A stretch of DNA of 64,000 bases from Epichloe hybrida. Lineage: Eukaryota; Ascomycota; Sordariomycetes; Hypocreales; Clavicipitaceae. The stretch's first letter is position 1; each line of letters opens with the position of its first letter. The stretch covers positions 124,001 through 188,000 of the forward strand of contig JAFEKR010000048.1 of the NCBI GenBank assembly GCA_019022495.1, in the 5' to 3' direction. A model generated the notes under the pieces. It was not told the origin of the DNA. It searched no databases and worked only from the letters and a program-made list of their open reading frames with translations. The translations under genes were made by a program, and so were the position numbers. Shown in pieces: positions 47,301 to 60,269 of the stretch.

Positions 47301-48270
47301 CGAATACCGAGTCGCCGTTTTCAAGATGGTATACAGCTTCCTTTTGGAAAGTGTCGAGCTCGAAGGGCCACTCTCTCGCCATGTCGGGCACCAGCTCTCG
47401 AAAGTTCGGCATGCCTTGACTGATGTCCACCATGTGAGCCCATTCTCGCCCGGCCTTACGAGCGCTCGATGCCGCTAGCACGCCATGGGGCTCCAGAGCA
47501 GGGAACTCAACAGGCAGTATGTCGTCGATGTCATCGACACCATCGTCACCATCCTCATCGTCGAATACTTCTCCAGAATCAGAATCACCCTTTTCCAAAT
47601 CCACCTCGGTACCACGCGTCACCTCGGCATCTTCTGGCTCCTCTTCCAATACGTTCTTCACAGCGATAGCTGCCTCCTCATCGGGTATGCTCTGCTTTTT
47701 GTTGAAGTCGATACCACGGTTCAAGCCGGGCGCTAACCGCAGGAGTCCCCCTTCGCCCAGTTGGATCACTCTGTCAAGCTTGTTTGCCTTTGCTCCTTCT
47801 TCTGGTGCATCTCCCGCGTGGATCTGATCCTCCAACGCAGCGGTAGCCTCAATGCCCTCCAGGCCTCCAGGAGCAAAAGGAAAGAATCCGGCAGCTCCAC
47901 GCACAAAGTCTGCCCGATTGGCGGGTTTTCGAAGCAGACTGGTTGAGTTCTTTGCTGTGGCGCGATTATAAGGAACGGTCACATTTTTGTAGCCAGTCAC
48001 CCTGCCTTCCAATCCCTGTCGAAGAAATCTTGTGACAGTCCGAGTCTGAGGAGGCGCAATCTTGAACAAGGAGGTGTAGTCGGTTTCAAATTCCCATCGC
48101 TGCTGCAGTCGGTTAAGCCATTCGATGGAGAACTCGTGTGACGGAGTGAGAAACTTGTCCTCCAGCTGACGCTTGAGAGCTTCAGGATCCTGACTTGACT
48201 TCTTGCCAAGTGTCGGGCTGGAGAACCCATCCTCGTCCTGCGATAGCAGAACAGCATCGATCCCGGCCAT
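44362..48270 (-). CDS. ski2: Ski2-type DEVH-box RNA helicase of the Ski complex
   Basis: Cytoplasmic 3'-5' RNA helicase that, with Ski3 and Ski8, feeds mRNA to the exosome. Exons 48270-45124 and 45042-44362 (82-nt intron) give 1275 residues, the normal Ski2 length. Helicase motifs: AHTSAGKTVVAEYA (motif I, about residue 327), FDEVHYVND (motif II, about 417), SATVPN (motif III, about 448), TETFAMGLNLP and QMAGRAGRRGLD (motif VI, about 742). An N-terminal Ski2 region precedes them and an RGG-rich insert sits at about residues 520-585. The arch/insertion and the DSHCT C-terminal domain follow, the latter completed by exon 2 (FAMCHDEWLIKEHIFQLKQS). The long N-terminus and the RGG insertion position favour Ski2 over Mtr4. 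Antisense open frames within it are shadows. Confidence 0.94.
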
Positions 48271-48962
48271 CCTGTATATACACTGTTTTCGTTGACAGCT
48301 TCAAGGAAGTCGTCAGGTTCATTTCAGATGACGGTCGTATGATACGTAACGTCGTCACTGCAAGTGGTGAGAAGCGCCCCCACCCTTGGCGGAAGTGGGC
48401 CAGACACTTTTTTCTCCAATTGCCGTTTGTTGCTGTGACTGAAATGCCCTAGGCGCAAAAGCAATTGCAGTAACGCTTTCCAATACTTTTGCATCAATGC
48501 TAAACAATGTTGAACTGAGGATGAGGGGAACAGAGAATGGGGCATGCCGTTAGTCAATATGTCATTCAACTGCCGCCTAGTTACCTAGCAGATCCGAAAA
48601 AAGCCGATTTCGGAGCCTATTTCATGATAGATATGTAGGTGATTGGATTTCACAAACGGCCTTTAGAGACGACTGCTAAGACAGGGGCGTATGCATGACG
48701 AAAAAAAAAAAATACAAATACAAGTCCCTTTGCCCCAATCCGTCCATCGAAAAAAAAAAAAAAAAAAAGAGATTTTACGTGCGCTGAATAGTCATCCCCA
48801 GCTCTTTCGCGGCACACTTATTACGATGACGCTGCGCTTCCCAGCATACTTTGCAACTCAGTCTATCCCCTTCCTCGCTCTTGCTGGTCTTTCCAATAGT
48901 CTTCCTTCCCGCTGTTGAGTGTACCGTTCTCGAGCATGGCGTATTTCATCGACATGAAACCC
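48271..48962. other. intergenic
   Basis: Ski2 promoter and pdb1 3' region. A runs at 48701-48712 and 48750-48768. No gene is recognised. Confidence 0.6.
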
Positions 48963-50227
48963 TCACACGCGCAACATCTTCGCGGCGTAATCCTCAATGA
49001 CCTTCTCGGTAGGGAAGCTCATCTCCTCGAGCTTCTGGGCGTAAGGGGTGGGGACATCGGCACCGGTGACACGCTGGGCGGGGGTGTCGAGGTAATCGAA
49101 AGCGTACTCCATGGTCAGAGCAAGGATCTCTGCGCCAACACCGTAGTGAGGGAAGCCGGATTCGACGGACAAGAGACGACGGGTCTTCTTGACGGAAGCG
49201 ACTATGGTCTCAATGTCGAGGGGCTTGACAGATCGTAAGTTGATGACCTCAGCCTCAACACCATAATTCTTCTTCAGGTTCTCGGCAGCGACGAGAGCCT
49301 GGCCAACACATCGGGACAGCGAAACAATGGTGAGATCCTTGCCAGAGCGCTCAACCTTGGCCTTGCCGAAAGGAAGGACAAAGTCACTCTTCTGGGCAGC
49401 TTCAGACATGGGAAAAGACTGGCCGTACATCAATTCGTTCTCGAGGACGACGACAGGGTTGGGGTCGCGGATGGCGGCCTTGAGAAGACCCTTGGCATCT
49501 TCGGCGCTCCAGGGAGAGACGACCTTGAGGCCAGGAACGCTGCCATACCAGGCGGAGTAATCCTGGGAGTGTTGGGCACCGACACCGGAAGCGAAACCGT
49601 TGGGGCCACGGAAGGTGATGTTGCAAGGCTGGATACCGCCAGACATGTAGAGGGTCTTGCCGGCAGAGTTGACAATCTGGTCGATAGCTTGCATGGCGAA
49701 GTTGAAGGTCATGAACTCGCACTGTTGCACATTGCACGTCAGTGGATGGAAGAGGCAAAATGCATCGGCAGTCTTGGGCGTTCAAGCCACGATGACCACA
49801 ACATCATGGATAGCACAACCCAGATACTTACAATAGGGTGCAGACCGCTCAAAGCAGCACCAACGGCAAGACCACAGAAGCCGGACTCGGTAATGGGGGT
49901 ATCAATAACGCGCTTATCGCCAAAACGGTCTAAAAGACCCTTGGTGACCTTGTAGGCGCCATTGTACTGAGCAACTTCCTCGCCTAGAATGAACACCTTG
50001 GGGTTGGCTTCTAGCTCCTCAGCAAGAGCCTCATTCAGGGCCTCACGGACGGTGTACTCTTTGGCACCAGCGCCCTCGGCGTATTTCCTGCTCTGCTGAG
50101 CGCCGAAGAAGACAGGGGTCGTAATGGCTCGAGGGGCCTGAGTGAAAGCGGAAGTGGCGGGAGACTTGATGGCAGCAGGTCGGCTCGAGATTGCCAGGCG
50201 GGCAGCAGGTCGGAGAAGTCGAGACAT
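48963..50227 (-). CDS. pdb1: pyruvate dehydrogenase E1 component subunit beta, mitochondrial
   Basis: Forms the alpha2-beta2 E1 of the mitochondrial pyruvate dehydrogenase complex, which decarboxylates pyruvate with thiamine diphosphate. Exons 50227-49832 and 49721-48963 give 384 residues. The first about 45 residues are an Arg/Ser/Ala-rich mitochondrial presequence ([20 protein letters not shown]). Conserved blocks are [97 protein letters not shown] and the C-terminal transketolase domain ending [10 protein letters not shown]. Single 110-nt intron with a clean GTAAGT donor. The gene is divergent from nothing recognisable upstream; a C/T-rich leader precedes the ATG. Confidence 0.96.
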
Positions 50228-51465
50228 GGCGACTGTGTGGTGATTCGAAAAATTGTTGAGGTTTGAGGTTCGATAGAGATGCAGAGGCGTCAGACAAAAG
50301 GATTGCTGCGACTCTGAGCCACCAATGCTGGTCGTCGCAACAATAAATTGGACGCACGCGGACTGGTCAGGGTAAGGGAAAATGAGAAGCCGCGCTGAGC
50401 CGGTTCAAGGAAGGGTTGTGAAACGGACGAAGAAGATGATGATGGTTGATGGCTTTCAATGGACCTGGCGTCGAGGGAATTTCCTTTCCGGAAGACGGCG
50501 AAACCAGCTTCCTGGTTGGTGCGCAGTTTGGCGTGGTGGGTGCGATCTCGCAAGGCTAATAAACAGCAAAGCTCAAGTTTTTTTTTACTTTTTTTTTTTT
50601 CTTTTCTTTGGGTTCTTTGGGTGCCGCCGCCGCCCACCTGCCAGGAGACAACAGAGCGTCGAGCTCTCCCCCTGGCAGGTCTGGCTCGGTCCATCTGGTT
50701 GGCTGGTCAGTCCCACCAGAGCCATTTGCGGCACTCCGTTGAATGGAGGAGCTCGGGGTGGTGTTGGCACTGGACTGTGCTGCCATGCTGCTGGGCGTTG
50801 AGCGCTGTTGCCGCTGGGTTGCACGCAATGGACCCCCTGTCTTGAAGATTCTAGCGCCGGCGCTGGCAGTTGCTGCACTGTCAGACTAGTTCTGTTGGAA
50901 CTTGGGGCCAACCAGACGCTGACGGCTGACAGCTCTCACCTGAGTGACCTGACCGACCGATATTAGAGATAAGCGAGAATTTACTCCGTATTTATTGACT
51001 ACTACGGACTACATACATACAGAGGTATATATATTCGACAGTATGTACGGACGTACACGCCATCTGACCATGCCCCCTGGTGAAGACCTGACCATACTAG
51101 CACTGCACATGCTAACCTGACCATACCTAATAAGACTACAATACATGCCCTCCATCATGCATCTATCTCTCTGCGTTCTCCTTCCATCTTGACATGCACG
51201 GCGCGCCTCCGACAGAAGCCAAAAGCATTCCTCGCCAAAATCGGTCGTGACCGTGACAACCCCACGGTCGTTTATGTCAGAATCCTTCCATGCTCTGTGC
51301 TTGAATTTGCTGACCTGGTATTTTTCTCCCACAACATCCGATGCATTAAAGTTTGAGATGGACAAAAAGTCGTCGGACAGCTCAGTCGACGGTGAACCGA
51401 CGAGGGCGAGGCGAGGTTCACCGTAAGAAAAGAAAAATGCGTCAGTCACATCTACCAAAGCGACC
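50228..51465. other. intergenic, possible remnant of a coding region near 51.1-51.46 kb
   Basis: pdb1 promoter with T runs near 50578-50600 and a TACTCCGTA at about 50982. On the minus strand 51465-51190 reads without stops as protein-like sequence (SYGEPRLALVGSPSTELSDD, GVVTVTTDFGEECFWLLSEA) but no family was recognised. It could be the 3' part of the gene broken by the retrotransposon at 51466, or non-coding. Confidence 0.4.
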
Positions 51466-51580
51466 TGTTGGGTGGAGAAATGGCTTAGCTAATCATGGAA
51501 GTAATAATTATGGGACCCGTCTAAGTAGCTCAGATAGTAATCAACCATCATCTTTACCCAATCATTTTAGTACCACTACA
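51466..51580 (+). repeat. 5' LTR
   Basis: 115 bp, TG...CA ended, matching 60270-60384 except for G-to-A changes near 51525 and 51569. It is followed directly by TGGTGATAAGACTAGG, the primer-binding candidate. Confidence 0.93.
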
Positions 51581-53439
51581 TGGTGATAAGACTAGGACTT
51601 GTGTGTATTATCATCATCTTAGAACAGACTTAAAATCATCCTACGCAACCAATTATCTCCAAGAACGCGAAGGAGTTAAGACCAGCGCTGAACAAACAAG
51701 AGACAATCAAACAAAGATAATACGAAGAGTGGCGCTTTGTGTGGAATCACTAGAGTACAGCTGAGGTTAGAAACAGGACAATAGATATATCCTAGGAGCT
51801 GCGGTTGCCTAAATAACGAAGGATAAGAGATAAGGTCTAATCCTAACTGCGGCTAGGAATGGCTTTAATTGTCAAAGCCATGATCGCTAAGGACTGCGGG
51901 ACTTAAGTAATAGGTTTAAGAACTGCGGGGCTTAGACGCACTAGCTAGGAGACTAACGGAGAGGACAACTTCATATCTAACGAGAGATAGAATCTTAAAT
52001 AATGCTTAAACTAGAGATCCTAAACCTTAGGAGAAGCAATTAAATTAACAAACAAACAAGACTAGAATAAGCTTAGATCACAGAGATTAGCGAGAGGGAA
52101 CAATCAATTAGCGGCTTATGGTGATCGATTAGCGGGATGCCATTAGACATAGCTGCTGACATAGGAAGCTCATTCTACGCCGGACATATCAAGACAAGAG
52201 AACACTTTAAACCAATTTAAGGAACTAGAGATATTAGATTTAGAACCGAAAAACTATTCCTAGAACTTAATATTTTTAGACTTAGCGAAACGCTATTATT
52301 CCCTATAGAAAGGAATGGACGCTAATTAAGAAACGGACACGCCCGGACAACGGAATCACTTTCTGACTTTTTAGGACCTATGGAATCGCGCTTAAAGCCA
52401 AGAAACGGGACCTAGTAGACAGCATTTGACGGACTTAGCCATGAGGCGGTACGCACTCTAACTCTCATACAAACGAAGTATTAGATCAACTATTTTACAA
52501 CTATATTTATTACTACAAAATAATGACTGACTACCAAACTCAAATGACAAACTCAGACTACGACACTCCGTGGTGTTATAGCAGGAAAAGGCACTAGTAT
52601 GGAAATGCGCAACACGGCTAGACAACGGGGTCAAACCTTGCGAGTTTAGGCAGGCTCTAACCTGTCTCTTTAATTCAAAAACCACGGTTTGCCAAGATAA
52701 TCACACCGCTATAATCTAAGGGGGGCGCACGGACCACCGCCCCACTTTTAACCCACTTTTGTCTCCACAGTATCGCTTATCTAATCTTCTAATTAGCGAG
52801 TACAGTGTGGATTGTATGTCGCACTGTGCTCCTCGGTATGGAATTTGCCTTAGAATCAAAAATGGGAAGGTTCAGAGCGGCGATTATCGCGAAGTTAGAA
52901 CACACCTGACCTTAGGAGTTAGGATAGGCAGAAGGAACGAGGAAGATAGCGGATAGGTTAAGGATGGTTTTTCTTAAGTTAGTGAACACTTGGTTTTTTT
53001 TTTTTTTTCTTTAAGACTTTAGGCAACCTAATAGAAAACTTTATTGTGGCAAGTTTTGAGTTTAACCTAATTCCTCATCCTAATCAGAGTTCGCCGTGGC
53101 GTACTCCATTCTTTATTAAAAGCTCTTTCTCTTGTCCACATAGACTCTAACAATTCCCTTTATTAACCTAAGACCCTTTCCTAGCATTACTATCCACGTC
53201 ACGTTCATAAATAATTCACCGCTTAAGATTCGTACACAGGAGGATCCAATCCTAGACTTTAACTCTAAATCCAAAAGAGCTTCATCTCCGTTTTACCCAA
53301 ATCCTAACCCTAAATCACCCATTCCTTCGTCTAAAGTTAAAGACATTTTACCCCTCTTCCTAACTTTATTACTTTAATCTCCTAAGACTGCTAACGCTAG
53401 TAATTTAGGACAGTTAATTACCATAAACAATATCCCGCT

Positions 53440-54420
53440 TCCTACAATATCATATAATGTTAGTGGAATGACTTTCTCCAGACATCCTAGAGATAGACTA
53501 GCCTAAGACTATATAGACTACTGTCTTGCCATGGCAGCTATGGCTTGAATCCCCGATTATACCAACACTCTAGCACGTTATAACTTCACTCAAGGTTTAA
53601 GGGGAAAGGCCGCAACTTAGTACGAAGATCTAGACCACGAAGACCGCAAGTGGGAAGTTCTAAAGGACAAGTTCATGAAGAAGTTTAAGAAGCCTAATTC
53701 GCTTCTAGAGGTGGCAACACAGTAGGAAGCTTACTGCTTCACTAGGGAAAAGGGAGAAAGCCTAAACGCCTATATCTAAAAAGCAGAACGCCTAGCGTCT
53801 AAGGTAAGGGCAGAAGTAAGATAAGTTCTATTCACAAACTTTGTAATACATATAGCAGATAGAGATTTAGATCTACAACTATAGGAGAGAGTGGCAAATC
53901 ATTTGTATATAATCGACAAATAGACACAGGGAATGGCTTCACAAGACCTCATAATATCGGATCTCAAAGTCATTTTATATGACTGTCAATCCTCTGCTTC
54001 TAAAAAAATCTCCTAGCTTAGCAAAGAGTCCAGAATGCCAGATCATTCCAACCCAGTTCACGTGTGGATGGAAGAACAAGCTAAGAGAGACAAATTAGCT
54101 AATGAAGTTCAAGCCTAGAGGGATAAAAAGATAGCAGATCTAATCCGTTAACTCAAAGCTTTCCAAGCCCAAGCCATAGGAGAACCATCCAGACCATATA
54201 GACAAACGGGACAGGGAAGATATAACGTTAACAATCACCCCTAGTTACCTAGAAAGCTAGCAATCAAACAGACATAGGGAGATAGACAACAAGATCCTGA
54301 TTTCTTTTAGTGTTTCTTATGTGAAGAATGGGGACACATAGGGTACAACTATTCCAGCAAGGACAAATGTTCATTAGAAGATTTTGAAAGACGTTAAGAA
54401 CAGTGGACCTAAGAGGGTTA
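53440..54420 (+). pseudogene. gag remnant with CCHC zinc knuckle
   Basis: Plus-strand reading gives a retrotransposon capsid-like region (ARYNFTQGLRGKAAT, DRKWEVLKDKFMKKFKKPN) interrupted by TAG codons replacing Gln or Trp. The zinc knuckle CFLCEEWGHIGYNY (about 54308-54352) keeps Cys-Cys-His but the final Cys is read as Tyr, a G-to-A change. Confidence 0.8.
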
Positions 54421-55279
54421 TCAGATAAAGAGAGAACGTTGACAGGAGTTAGATAACTCTAACCGAATCAACTATGTTAGTGGTCTGGAAAGAGAACTAA
54501 TTCCACCGCCTGGTTTCATGCCAACACAGAGATTCATAGCACTCAATACTTCCATGCCAAACTATCAACCCCCGAGTTTTGTCCAAGAGGGAAATAAGAT
54601 AGATTACACTTACGCCGCAACCCTAGGGGATCCAAAGGGAAAAAGTTTAGAACCCGTACAGACAAGAGGGCCGGCCAGAAAGATCACAAAACCATCTAAC
54701 AAGCCCGGATTGGTTTTGGACAAACAAGCATAACAGCAAGTTAAGGAGATTCTAGACACAGAAGAAGTTAGGGAAACCCAAAACCCGTCCTCCTCCAACA
54801 CAACGCGTCCGCTACAGGAAATGACTCCAGAAGAATTTAAAAGATTGCTGCCAGCTATAAGACCTTATTTGGACAGAATCATAGGACCTTCCCAGAAAAC
54901 AATGACTTCGGATTTGCCTCGTGAGGTGACAATAAAAGACGCAACACCAAAGGAAACTCCCGCCCCAAAACAAAGGCTAGAGTTAGAAAAGATCAGAGCG
55001 ACTAAAGAGTATTAAGTTCTAGCATTTGACTTAGGAAAACATCTTAGGAACACGACAGTTTCCATTAGCATCCTCCAGTTACTTCAGCTAGCCCCGATCA
55101 TTTGACAACAACTAAGCCATTTAATACAGTGTTGAAAAAAGACCAAGAGCGAGGGAGCAAAATCCATAATCACGAATCTCATAGAACCATTTGAAGAAGC
55201 AGTCTGGCCAACGTACAGGGCTAACTCAACCCTAGGATCGGTGAACGCTATGATTGCTTAGAACGACATTGCAAAACCA

Positions 55280-55560
55280 GATAGAGATGTGGCGACCACT
55301 TTAGGATACATCACGACATATGTTAAGGGTCACCAATGCGATTCAGTTCTAATTAATAGAGGATCCAGTGTTAAACTAGTGAGCGAAAACTTCCTGACAA
55401 AATTTAGGTTCGCAGCAGTACAACTCAGGGAAAAGCGATACATTCGGATGGCAAACAACGTGGAATATCCGATTACCTACTACGCCTACTTGCAAGTTAT
55501 CGCTAGGGGAATCCTAGCTCTGGTAAAATGTTACGTTATGCCGGTTCAACAAGACTAGGA
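55280..55560 (+). pseudogene. aspartic protease remnant
   Basis: Open frame 55289-55558 contains CDSVLINRGSSVKLVSENFL, where the family has Asp-Thr/Ser-Gly. The catalytic Asp codon is now Asn and the next position is Arg. The protease should be inactive. Confidence 0.75.
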
Positions 55561-56578
55561 TGTTTTATTAGGCAAAGTCTAGCTAAGAAGAATAGAAGCT
55601 ATCGAATATCATGCGGAAGATAAGTTAACAATCAAAGGAGCAAATGGAGTCACTTAGACTCTACCACTTTATCCATGCCCGGATTTATTTCAGAAGTCTA
55701 ACAAACAAGGTCAACTTCCTAAGAGAACTAGACCTAAGGAGCCCGTAAAGTTCATAGAAGATAATCAAGAAATCTTAGAAGAAGTGGAAGAAATCTTAAG
55801 AGGGATGAACATAGAGATCCGCAAACAAACTAACGAGGAGGACTCGAAAAAATAAGAACCGCGGATGATATCGCTAGCAATTATTCGCGGGATCAGTTAT
55901 TTGATCCAATATCGCCAGATAAAGAAGAAATAAGCTCCAAACGAGAGATAAGCGAAACTCAGACACGACATATACATTAGAAGGAGGGAACATTAGAAGG
56001 ACGTGATACGAAAACCAGAAATAAAGAATTGCTATCTAAGATAGACCAAGAAGAACAGGAAGTATTTATAAACAGCAAGAGAACCGAAACCAGAATGGGA
56101 ATAATAGACACATAAGAGAATAAACTAGAGGAGGAGGAAATAAGGACTAAAACAGAAACAGAAGATAATCCGTTATTAGGAAGATGCAAATCAACTCCAA
56201 TCTCAAACGCCATGATCCTATAGGAACCGCTTTAGAACCTCAGAATAGATAGCTTTACTAATAAGAATACCGCTAAGACAGAAATAAAATAACTTTACTC
56301 CTACTCTACTAGAATAAAACCATTAGGACAGACAGCTAATACGTGGAAGATTATCTAGAGTCAAATCAAACGTTAGAAGGTAGCCTAGAAAAGGGAATAG
56401 AACGAAAACTCCTCTTATGACATTGTGAACATTATAAACACTGAACAACCAGAACAGATTGAGGGGAACCATAAGGGTGATAGGCAATCATCAAACTCAA
56501 TAGGAAATGATGAGGAACCTTTAGACCTCCTAGAGATACTGGCTAGATTAGCCTGAATGGAGTGGACAGATAAGCACG

Positions 56579-57080
56579 AGCTAGACACTAACGGACATCC
56601 GGGAGACCCAATTTGTATGGGAAATCAGAAAATCAAGGGGTCTACCTACGAAAGTGAAAAACCCCATACAAATAACTAGAATGAAGTTTCTATTCATAAA
56701 ACGCAGGATGGTTCGCAGCATTCTAAGGACTTAGTCGTGGAGCTAGGAGATCATTGCGAGCTAGACACGGTTGGACACGCGCATACACCAATTTGTATGC
56801 AAAATCAGAATATCAAGGGGTCCCCCTTAGAAAACGAAAATCCCTATATAAATAAGAAGTTACGCGACTCAGAAGAAAAAACCAGGGCTAGCGGACGACA
56901 TCCGGTGAACTTAGCCAATTTAACGCATCTAAAGGCTAACACAGTGGGAGACACAGGGAACAGAATAGGTGCACAAGACATGGAGAGACAAGCCAAAGAG
57001 CCAATTTATATAGGAAAACGGGAAATCAAGGGCTACCCCTTACGATTCCGAAATCTCCATACAAATCAACTATTATTGTC
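56579..57080 (+). repeat. three degenerate copies of a roughly 100-bp coding repeat
   Basis: Copies start at about 56609, 56789 (exactly 180 bp later) and 57002. Each reads PI-(4 to 6 residues)-IKG and then a polar tail ending in an Asn/His-rich stretch, e.g. PICMGNQKIKG, PICMQNQNIKG and PIYIGKREIKG. They lie in the region between protease and reverse transcriptase. The repeat has no recognised function. Confidence 0.75.
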
Positions 57081-57399
57081 CTCACCCCCTAAAACCATCG
57101 TTTTATGGTTTAAGAATTTACGTATTAAGCTAGGAGACTATGCGGGTAACGATAATTAGAGGATGATAATTATGCGATTATGCTACACATTTAAAGAGTG
57201 CTTTGTTTCTAAACTCAAGGATATTCACACCATAAATCTTCTAGAACATTACATCCCTCTAATCCTAGGAGCAAGGCCTAGTAAACGCAAATAGTATAGG
57301 TATTTAGCAGCTTATTAAGACTTTTCAAAACAGGTTTTCCTAGCAATAGAGAGAGCGGGAATTATTTAACGAGGAAACTTAGAATAGGTAGCGCTAACG

Positions 57400-58760
57400 A
57401 TATTTGCTCTAAAGCCAGGACAGAAGGTTTTTAGAGTGGTTTACAACTTCAGGGACGTGAATAGCAAGACTATTAAATTAGGTTATCCGTGTCATAACAT
57501 AGAAGCGGACTTAGATTCAGTTCACTGTGGTCGCTCCAAGTTTATGTCGCAGACTAACGCTTCAAATGGATTTTAGGCTATTAGTATCTACCCACTAGAC
57601 AGGTACAAAACAGCTTTCTCTAGACTAAATAGGATGTACTTCTACAACAATATAGCTCAAGGATTAACAGGGTTGCTAGTAACTTACGCTAGATTTAGGG
57701 ATCTTACCTTTGGACACTTGTTTTTCTAGGATAGTACTAAAAGCGAATCCATCCTAGGGTATATGGAACATATACACACGTCGTTTTCCATCTACGTGGA
57801 TAATCATCACGCAGGCTCAGACATAGGAAGACCATTTTAACTTTCTCTAGAAGAGATACTTTCCAAGGGTAGCTTAGGCCCCAATTAGCCTAAGTGGACA
57901 CAAGACTACTTTATTTGCCTCTGAAGTTAAGTGCGTCGGATATTCTCTAGAAGATAGGAAAATACGCCCTGCACAGAAACATCGCGACAGATTTGCTAAC
58001 TTAGCTAAGCAATTTAAGAAACAACCACCACGAACCTGGAATGAAGTACTTATGCTCATCTACTTAACTCCGTTTATACGCAAATTTATTCCAGGAAGAT
58101 TAGACTTAGTGGTTACCATTAAAAGGGCTTTCTTTTGCGAGATCCCTAAGACAACATAATTAGGAAAGCCATTAATTCAGAAAGAAGAAGTCTTAAGAGA
58201 GAAACCGGAATAGACTCCAGAGGCTTAACAAGCTTTATTGAAAATATACGACAGTATCCAGACAAACGCTACCTTTAGCGCCAGACCAGGAACTCAATTT
58301 CACATAGCCACAGATGCGTCCGAGACAGGCACTAGAGGAGTATTATTTTAGATAGAAGACACAGAGCCTAGAATAAGTGTTATAGACGCCAATTTCTCCA
58401 AAGTACGAATTATCATGTGGATATCTCACCGATTAGGAGATGCTAAGAAACGATATTCTATGCCAGAAAAGGAGATGCTAGCAATTGTAGTGGGTTTGAA
58501 GGAAACAAGATAGTTGCTGGATTATTCACCACATCCATTGAAGGTGTACACAGATCATAAAGGCATTATTGATTCAATGGCAAATATATCCGAAGTCCAT
58601 AGAAAGGTAGCCCGCTAGGTAAACATACTTCAAGAATCAAACGTAGAATACATCCATCATCTGAACATAACAAAGATCATAAAGATCGCAGATAGAATGT
58701 CTCAAATGCCGGAACATTTGAGATCAGATCCTATTACCATGGAAAGAAGATTAGGAGTGG
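57400..58760 (+). pseudogene. reverse transcriptase-RNase H remnant
   Basis: RT blocks: FRVVYNFRDVNSKTIKLGYP, TAFSRLNRMYFYNNIAQGLT and the active-site box IYVDNHH (about 57790-57810), in which the second Asp is Asn. RNase H keeps its first Asp in IATDASETGTRG (about 58303) and has VYTDHKGIID further on. Several TAG/TAA stops interrupt the frame. Confidence 0.85.
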
Positions 58761-59039
58761 ACGTTACTTTAGCTTTAGGAGATCAACCAATTCTAGTTTT
58801 AATAAACATAACACTGGTTTTGCCAGAGGGAGGAAGTTTAGACAAAGACACAACAGAGAAATTATTCTAAGAACTTCATAAGTGGTTTAATTCTACATAG
58901 TACAGGGAGGTTTTATCTGCTATGGTTTTCAGATACTAAACTATTCCTATTAAACGACGAAAGCTTGTGTGGCGTTAAGCTTTAAAATACCAGATCTTTA
59001 ACTAGACTCTATATTATCTAGAAGCTAATAAAGCATTAG

Positions 59040-60140
59040 CAGAATGTGTACTCCTAAACAGGGTACTAGAAAAGTTACAGGAAGCCCACAACGCCTAAGG
59101 TCACTTCGGAATAGCAATTACAATGTAAAAACTTCGCGGAAAGTGCTTTTGGCTAGACAGAAGCAAAGATATGGAATCTTATTGTCGCTTATGTCTAGTA
59201 TGTCAACAAACCGGAACACAAGTTCCACGGACAGACCCAAAGACTGTCACAGTGATGGAACCATGGGGGTTAGTCGCGATGGACTATTTAGGTCCAATTA
59301 CCCTAAAAGCCAAGAATGGAGATGTGTACGTGTTAATTGCCGTGGACTACATAACGAGGTTCGCGTTGGGACAATCCCATACAGAGGCGACAGGAGATTC
59401 AGTCACTTAGGCTTAGGACAAAAGTTAGAGCCTAATATTTAGATAGCGAGAAGAATTTATTGCAACAATGGCTCACATTTCAAGAACCTAACATTTTAAG
59501 CTGCCTCTAGGAAACATAGAACTAGTGTGACGTACGGACTGGTTTCTTATCCATTGTCGATGGGACTAGCTAAACAAAACGTGAGACTCGTCAAAGGATA
59601 ATTAATAAAGTGGGCTATTAAGAGAGATGGAGTTTCGCTAGACTCCTAGAATCAGGCCATCCCAAGCATCATGGTGGTAATTAATAATCGGTACATGTCG
59701 AGTGTTAGGACAAGCCTAGCAATGTCCATGTTAGGATTCGAACCGTTTGCGAAACATACTAGAGTTAAAGAACTAGAATTATTAGACTTTAAGAATCTAG
59801 GAGTGGTAGACAATCCAGAACTGATTTAAGAAACAAACCTGTGGAATTTAGACCTACGGGAAGAAAGAAGAGAATCAGTTTAGACACAGAAAGTGAACGA
59901 TTAGGATAATACTACGAAACCTAGGCAAAACTTTAAAGTAGGGAATCTTATGTAGGAGAAGATAGACAAAGAAAACAAGTTAAAAGGAAAGTTTCACAAG
60001 ACCTAGGGGAAGCTATCTAAGGTTATCTAAAAAGTGTCTTCAGTAACATATGAAATCAAACCTATTAAGGGAGGAACAGCAAGGAAAATCCATCTAGATG
60101 ACCTAAAACTCTACATCCCACGCCAGGAGAAGCTTTAACC
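59040..60140 (+). pseudogene. integrase remnant
   Basis: The HHCC zinc-binding module is recognisable: EAHNA-stop-GHFGIA (about 59083-59115) and CRLCLVCQQTGT (about 59183-59218). The catalytic core starts GLVAMDYLGPIT with Asp intact (59282). The second Asp is Asn in CNNGSHFKN (59464) and the Glu is Lys in LAKQNVRLVKG (59572). The C-terminal end carries NLM-stop-EKIDKENKLKGKFHKT and KLYIPRQEKL. The enzyme cannot be active. Confidence 0.85.
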
Positions 60141-60269
60141 GTTAAGATTAAACACTTAGGATTTAGCTAAGTAGGGAATAACAGATCAGACAGATCTAGA
60201 GAAAGATAAAGTATCACAATAGAAAAGAATGTGGTGTTAGGGTTAACACCAAGGGAATCCCCCCCAGCC

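Noticed and set aside
50290..50801. Frames of about 130 residues upstream of pdb1
   Set aside because: Low-complexity Lys/Phe/Ser runs from the T-rich promoter; no family match.
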